From Ophioderma brevispina (lineage: Eukaryota; Echinodermata; Ophiuroidea; Amphilepidida; Ophiodermatidae): DNA of 64,000 bases. Position 1 is the stretch's first letter. Every line of letters begins with the position of its first letter. Positions 58,001 to 64,000 of this stretch are shown here, in pieces. The stretch spans positions 104,557 through 168,556 of the forward strand of contig JAMKCH010022259.1 of NCBI GenBank assembly GCA_023653785.1, given 5' to 3'. The position numbers and the translations under genes were made by a program. The notes beneath the pieces were generated by a model. That model was not told the DNA's origin and did no database searches. It saw only the letters and a list, made by a program, of their open reading frames with translations.

Positions 58001-59879
58001 TGAATTTAATCAAGCACTCGATTTTAGGATGTAAGTTGTAAAATCAGAACAGTTCTCCTACTCCGCCATAAGTAGAAAACGTGACAATAGTATAAAACAT
58101 TTTTTTCGCAATCTAGGATTCTAAGGAATAACATATTTGTAAAACACAACTTTGACATTCATTACTTCGTGTGCAGTCAAAAATCCTGATACAATTGAAT
58201 TTTTTAATTATAAAATATTTTTTCCTGCAGGTTGCAATACTTTTGTGTATAGTATAGATAAAGTATCCACTACACAGAGTAAACACGCAGTTACTCCATA
58301 GCTTCTCCCCAGTTTTGCAGATACGAAGAGAACGCAGTAAAATATATTATTATAATGACAAGCAACAAGTAGCCCTAGGCATTCATACTCACTCTCCATA
58401 TAAAATACACATACTACGCAAAAGTATTGCAACATGCAAAAAAAAAACAGATTTTATAATCACAAATTGATCTCAATTCTATTACAATTCAATGATCTAT
58501 GTATATACCGGAGAGAGGTAACGCATGTCTTTTACATGTTTGTGTACTATGTAGTAAACGCCTTATAATTCTGTATGTTTAAATTGTATTTTGTATAAAT
58601 AAAACTTGTTATGGTCGACATGTGCTTCATCTTATAAAATAGTAGCCAATTACACAAGACGCTCAAAGAAGTAATCAAATTACATTAATCGAAAGGTAAT
58701 GCGATTAAATAGCTAACGGATTTCATGGTATTGTTCAACTAACTAATACTAGCATGCAGAATCTTTTAGTGGTAATCTTGTCCTTCGAAGCGAAATGTTT
58801 ACCCATTGACCTATAATAACGGTTTGTTAGCTTGTAACTCCCATACTATAAGTCGATATAGCACAACTATCAATTTATTCCTTGCATGATGATACCAACA
58901 TTTTGGTATGCCTTTCAACAAATTGGACCAATTTTCCGTTTTTTTAAACCCCTGTATATATTTGGTGACCCTATTTGCGTTCGCTTAAGCTCCTTTGTAA
59001 CGTTCAGACCATTATGGGGTGAGATGATTTTTCAATCATCAGTGGCAGTGGTTGTACATTGGGGCGGGATAGCAGTTGCCTATTTAGTTTCAATCGAGAT
59101 CTGTTTATGGTTTTTTAATTTCTCCATCACGAATGATTAAAAAATATCATTTCATTTCATTCAATACTACATTTTACCGGTACGGATTATGTCCTCCCCT
59201 TCTCACTCCACTTCTTTGTTTCTTCAAAATAGCACTTGTGGATCTAGAGAAATGATGAGGGGTGTTACCCCATGAAAACACCGTCAAACAAAGGTCTCAA
59301 CGGTTGGGCGAGTGAGTGGGGAGGTAGAATAAAATAGAGGCGCACGTGCGTGGCGAATTTTCATTATTCTTAGCTTCGAGATGAGTATAGAGTAACCATG
59401 GGCCAATGTTGGTACCCTTTTTATAAGTTTATTCCTTGTTTTGTTTGATTTGTCGATATAACGGAACATTATTGTTCGCAAAGTTAGCTTGGAAGCTCAT
59501 GGAACGCGGTGGTTCAACATTGTGAACGAGTTTTCATTTCCTTTCCACGGCAATATTGTGAACGACTGTAGGGCGTGACTATGTATAGGCCTTTGAACGT
59601 CATTCAGTCTTCAATCTCAAACATATTTTCTAAAAACTGGGTTTAAAGGATGTTTCACTTTCATATAGAGAAACATGGAATCCTGACATTATAACAGTAA
59701 AGTTCTGAAAGCCATTGCATTCATAATTGCCAAATAGCAAAACCTCACATGGGCTTATTACACAATAGTGCCAAAATTTGGATGACAAATTTCTGAGCCC
59801 TCGCCATGCATGGCCTATACTCTTGATCATCATCATCACCATCCACATCATCATCATTCATAATCATCCTGCTATTTTA
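58001..59879. other. Unassigned; ATC microsatellite 59823-59862
   Basis: No gene was recognised. The 84-codon frame at 58886-59140 is hydrophobic but has no known motif. ATCATC repeats lie immediately beside the next LINE relic. Confidence 0.35.
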
Positions 59880-60805
59880 AACCATGGCTGTGGTAGCCCT
59901 CCTCCAGATTTCCATGCTGCATTTTGATCTTGACCAAGCTATCCTATCATGTACCCTGTAATGTAATTTCTCGTACTTTCTCCTGTCTTCCTCGCCTACT
60001 TTCATTTGCTTGTCTGCCATTCTGGAAGCCTTTTCGCCCACCTGTTATCTTGTGTTCGGAACATGCATGCCCATTTCCATTTTAATTAATTTATCTTCGG
60101 ATAATATCTCTATCTCATTTGTGTACTTCATAATTTCTAGGCAAACTGTCAACATTTCTTTCCAGTGCTCTTGGCCTGAAATACAATTTATTTGTTGGCA
60201 ATACTGATCATACCGCTCCTCTGTAGGGACATAGGGATGTTCTTGTCAGTCAACAAGTTTTTTTTCTGCATTCCAAAGCATCTCCATCTCAACCCTGTCT
60301 TTATTTTGGTGAGGACCTCCTCAGCCGTGTTGGTGTTCATTTTCAGTTTTGTCCCAGGTATTTATCGCGCCAATATTCTCGATTGGATGATCCTCTACTG
60401 TAATTGTACCTTGTATCATAATTGGTCATAACTGTGTTTTACCTTTATGCACCTGTAATCCACCTGTTTACTTTCTCTATTAAAGCTATTCAGCTGAATT
60501 CTCCAAATCCTTGATAGAGGTAGGTGGAAAAAGCAACGCCATCGCAAATCTAGGTTGTTAACATCTCTCCATCATGTTGATTCCATTTTCTGTAGGTTCG
60601 ATTCTTGAATATGTATGCTAACGGCTGCTGTAAATATTTCGGAGATACTGTCATCCTCTGCCTAACCCCTCTCTTTATTTTTCACTAATTCTTGGAGACA
60701 TCAGTATTATGTTCGTCCGTATAAATGTAATCAGGTATAATATATCCTTCCTAGTAGTCAAATGCCTTCTGGTAGTTAACAAATCCTAGACAAGATCAAG
60801 TTACA
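59880..60805 (-). pseudogene. LINE relic, BovB/RTE-like or other endonuclease-RT type
   Basis: Reading right to left: FVNYQKAFDY (60795-60765) is RT motif A. KRGVRQRMTVSPK near 60680-60640 is motif B. VEDHPIENIG then a displaced KYLGQN (60400-60350) is the thumb YLGQ box. MNTNTAEEVLTKIKTG then RCFGMQKKLLTDKNIP and SLQRS (60345-60220) are the DI-RRI / KL-DI-S region. RTQDNRWAKRLPEWQT (60060-60010) matches the GH-R-D-RW-K-LEW box. AWSRSKCSMEIWR then GGGLPQPWF (59935-59880) is the C-terminal tail. The ADD segment near 60540 is scrambled. Many frameshifts and stops make this the oldest looking LINE here. Confidence 0.8.
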
Positions 60806-61228
60806 TCATTTGGATTTGGAAAAGGTGATGTAACCTTGTAGATGATCTTGTGGTGGAAACCCTCTCTAAAATCTGCTTGTTCTCTGGGTTGATGCTTGGG
60901 CCAGGTATCTTTCAGTCGCTTTTTGATTATCTTTGTGAAAAAAGCTGTACACATGTAACAGAAGGCTACATATAAAGCCTTAACGCGCGGCATGCCCATT
61001 TCAATCAGAAAATATGAAAAATACTTCCGTTGGCTCGCAAATGATAGTATATAGCCTTGGACGAATAGAGAGATATTTTGAACAAAAAAAATAACATACC
61101 CAAAAGCAGATCCAGACATTAATTTTAGGGCTAACTTTAAGTTGCGTTGTAAATTTAATAACAAATGTGGTCATTACATGAATATCATAGACTCTTTCTC
61201 ATTGATATTAAAAGCACAAAAGTCACAG
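60806..61228. other. Unassigned sequence
   Basis: A 122-codon minus frame (60796-61164) begins inside the LINE relic. No host motif was recognised. A ...FREGFHHKIIYKVTSPFPNPNDV stretch reads like further RT-adjacent sequence but is not diagnostic. Confidence 0.3.
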
Positions 61229-61398
61229 ACCGGTGTGGCAGGAGTTGTGGTCCTCCGGGCTTCCCTGTCCGGGAACAATGGGAAAAAGAGACAATCGATT
61301 CAGTGACTCTTCACGCAACATTAGTTTCACGCTTATCCGTTTGTAGTCTATTGAGCACGGACTATGAATCCTGTCGGACCACATCTCCTTTCACACAG
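61229..61398. mobile_element. GTCCGG-family MITE
   Basis: CGGTGTGGCAGGAGTTGTGG start, core CACGCAACATTAGTTTCACG, GGACTATGAATCCTGTCGGA, and end ACATCTCCTTTCACAC. The adjoining 126-codon frame is a by-product. Confidence 0.72.
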
Positions 61399-62389
61399 AG
61401 TCAACAAGAGGTCCATGTCCTGAGAATCAACTTTGGCGTGTGTTTTTTTGTGTTACACGCCATTTCCGGCGTCGTTTGCGAATTAATGTCGCCGGAGACG
61501 GCGAATAATCATTTGAGAATTACTACGTGTTCAATTTTGGCTTAAAAAAAGGTAAAAAAGTCTTCATGTTCCTGGGCACATTCAGGAATTGCATCGAAAA
61601 ATGTATTGAAATGAGTCGAAACAAGCACTACGGCCTTGTTGGTGTTTTGGATGGCTTTCCAGATCACATGCAAACATTGGAAGGCCATTTAAAAGATACT
61701 CTGAATTATGTGTTACAAACGTTACGTATACAAAGTGGCCAGTGGTAACAAAGGGGTAATTTAAAAGGTTCTGTTTGCCTATAAGCCCGCTGATTGGGGT
61801 AATTAATTTCATAGGAGGGTAATGTATATAAACTGTATAACCATGCAAAAAAAGTAATTTTTTGAAAAATCTAGAGGGCACAAAGAAGCAACCATCCATT
61901 GCAGATCAATGATGAGAAAGTGACCACAAATGTATTACCAGAACGATTAGCGCCACAATTCCAAACAAATATTGAATTCAAACATTATCTAGTCTTGATT
62001 TACATAACTCATTTAAAAAATAAATAAAGGAGTAAACAAAATTATACAGGGCAAACTACGGGTTTAAGACCAGCGATTACGCTTACAAATTTCAGTAAAT
62101 ACGCATTTACAAGAGTGGCCATCTCTGGGCCCAAAGATGCGTCATGGTCACCGCCATGTGCAGAAAACCGCAAAAACGCCACAGGGAGTCCCGAGAAGGC
62201 CAACAAAAAACAAAATGGACGTCTACATCAAATACACCAACAAATTTGACCGGTAACCATACACAAGACGTACAGTGCTTTCAATTAACTTACTTAATAT
62301 AAACGTATTACGATGCTGTAATTAATTGAAAATGCCCTAAATCGATAATCGAATTTGCTTTTTATGTTGTTGTGAAGCTGAGATTTTCC
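61399..62389. other. Unassigned sequence
   Basis: A 73-codon ATG frame at 61527-61748 and an overlapping 105-codon minus frame show no known motif. Confidence 0.3.
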
Positions 62390-62840
62390 AAGAATAGGTT
62401 CAAATGTTCTTACAGAGTGATCACAAGAAAAAAATTAGTCACTGTTAAATCTTGTGTGATAGATTTGTATATCAGATTCTTCTGGAAAGAACATTGGCCA
62501 AATGAATTAGGTAACACATTTGTGAAATTCGTACATAAATAAACACCCAATTCTATTATTATAGGTATCAAATTATTTAAAATATTATGTTAGCAAATGG
62601 GGTAAAGTATGACTTCGATAATGGCTATTAGAAATAACTCTCAACGCCCATTTTTGGAGTTTGAATTTTTTATTTTTACCAGTATTTCCCCATACAAGAA
62701 TACCGTAATTGATGCAGGCAACACATAGTGCGTATAAAATAATATATAAAGAACATTTAAAGTCCAGAAATGCAAATAGAATTGATGTGGTTTGTTCAAG
62801 TCTACAGGAGGGCCCAGAAACATTTGGGTTGGTGATGACA
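62390..62840 (-). pseudogene. LINE ORF2 C-terminal relic
   Basis: Right to left: LYIILYALCVACINYGILVW then GNT (62760-62690) is the L-Y-L-V-P-NYG--VWG box after the thumb. KLQKWALRVISNSHYRSHT (62665-62605) is the LQK-A-R-I-N-HY--HT segment. In later frames come YNRIGCLFMYEFHK (62550-62515) and EESDIQIYHTRF near 62470, matching the MY--H and IHSYNTR boxes of jockey-like C-termini. Then a degenerate R-T segment ends near 62390. The 151-codon frame 62585-63040 joins unrelated upstream sequence to this relic. It is a 5'-truncated dead copy. Confidence 0.78.
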
Positions 62841-63040
62841 TCACTTGTGGACAGATTGATTTTCAGAGAATAATAAAAATTCCAGGTGACCTGGTGTGAA
62901 ATATAGTCATTACACTGACGAAAATCACTAATGATGTCACGGTAGTGTAATTCTTTTTTTCTGGCCCTGTTTATTGGAATGAATGTCCCATACCTTTTGG
63001 AGTAGTTTATCATCTCATTTCCTGGGACCTTAAAGAACAT

Positions 63041-64000
63041 TTCATCAAGCCCACATAATCTTGCGATCCCTCCGCAAAAAGCGCACTACATATTTTATTT
63101 CAATCAGAAAACTACACTCTAAAGAATTTTTAGCAATTGAACACTTTTCTTGCCTTCACTTTGTAACATGTTTGAAACTCTAAATAACATGTCCGAATTG
63201 CTAACACCAATGTTTAATTCTTCGTAAACTAAATTGAAAAATATGGGGTTTGTTAACATAGACCTACCAACCAAAAAAAACTACGTTTAGGTAAGAACCA
63301 AATTAAACAAGTTTTTTAATTTTTTAACATCATTATCAAATGTACACAATTTACAAAACTTGTTTAGTTTTTTACAAAAACTGTTGGTTAGGTTCATATG
63401 TTTAACAGCCTCATATTTTACACAACTTTTTGAAATGGGCAGATCTACAGTGTAGCCATTCACACTCTACATGATGAGCATAGTTTATTTTTCACGAAAA
63501 ACACAATCTAACGATGTGTTTTAGCAATTGAAAACACTTTTGTCTAGACTTTAAAAAGTGTATACAAAGTGAAGGCAGATAATGTGTTTGGAAAAATTTC
63601 TTAACGTTTTTCAGCTAATTTTTCCCCCCGAAACCAGTTTCTGTGCTTGCGCTGTAAATAGGGATTGAATCGAACCACGTATATTAGCGAGTGAAAACCG
63701 ATTTTTTCATCAGGAATTGAAGATCTTGGTATCTTGGACGAAAAATCTTTTCGGCGAAAAACACCGTTTTCCCACGAGACATCTCATTTTCGATCGAAGT
63801 ACCCGATTTTCCGCCATCACAAAACAGTTGTTCCTCATTTGAATCGAGATATTAGGTTTCTAGCCATTTTTTTCCTTGAAAATCTTGATTGTCGGCGAAA
63901 GCTACATTTTTCGATTTAGATATCGCAAAAACCAGGTTCCTCGTCAAAAAACTTTTAAAATGAGAAAACCATTGTTTTTCTCATAAAAAAAACATTTATA
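63041..64000. other. Unassigned AT-rich sequence with a 15-bp inverted repeat
   Basis: TGCCTTCACTTTGTA (63151-63165) is exactly mirrored by TACAAAGTGAAGGCA (63563-63577). TTTTAGCAATTGAA-ACACTTTT lies near both in direct orientation. No gene was recognised. Confidence 0.5.

Noticed and set aside
61165..61545. 126-codon plus frame
   Set aside because: It runs through a GTCCGG MITE.
62585..63040. 151-codon minus frame as a host gene
   Set aside because: Its C-terminal half is a LINE RT tail. The N-terminal half has no motif.

Overview
The window is AT-rich animal nuclear DNA, very probably from a marine invertebrate. The reasons are decayed Tc1/mariner transposases, at least five non-LTR retrotransposon (LINE) relics, tRNA-headed SINEs, many short inverted-repeat elements (MITEs), long microsatellites and complex satellite arrays. 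No bacterial operon, phage, CRISPR array or rRNA gene was seen. The phylum cannot be fixed by eye. Echinoderm, hemichordate or cnidarian would all fit the SINE and LINE styles.

Layout. 1-12 kb holds a reverse-strand Tc1-like transposase, an 853-bp element with TA target sites, two LINE fragments, a SINE, a piggyBac-like TTAA MITE that abuts the end of a LINE ORF, a second Tc1 copy in the opposite orientation, a palindrome-rich minisatellite with a three-unit higher order, and a large hairpin. 12-29 kb is mostly unrecognised AT-rich sequence with a hairpin-bearing tandem repeat (13.8 kb), a CATA composite microsatellite (14.2-14.9 kb), a TTAA MITE (22.6 kb), a tandem repeat carrying CRE and ZNF143-like motifs (23.1-24.0 kb) and a long palindrome (24.8 kb).

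28.9-39.2 kb is one large satellite domain. A GC-rich motif array reads on the plus strand at the left and on the minus strand at the right. Between them lie a 300-bp tandem repeat with a tRNA-Thr-like sequence, an AAGAACGATTCAACTTC satellite and a duplicated 0.8-kb unit with MITEs. Copies differ by many small indels, so either the array is old or this part of the assembly was not well polished.

39-52 kb is largely featureless, with two MITEs and one weak candidate first exon near 43.4 kb. 52-64 kb is a nested TE graveyard. It has a LINE split by a foldback element (52.5-54.4 kb), a SINE (55.4-55.7 kb), a 65-base A tract, a LINE split by two different MITEs (56.5-58.0 kb), another LINE relic (59.9-60.8 kb), one more MITE (61.2 kb) and a fourth LINE 3' relic (62.4-62.8 kb).

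No intact protein-coding host gene was found, and nearly every open frame over 100 codons is a TE relic, a repeat or an antisense shadow. The interest lies in repeat architecture, not in a gene system. Homology calls rest on motif recognition without database searches.
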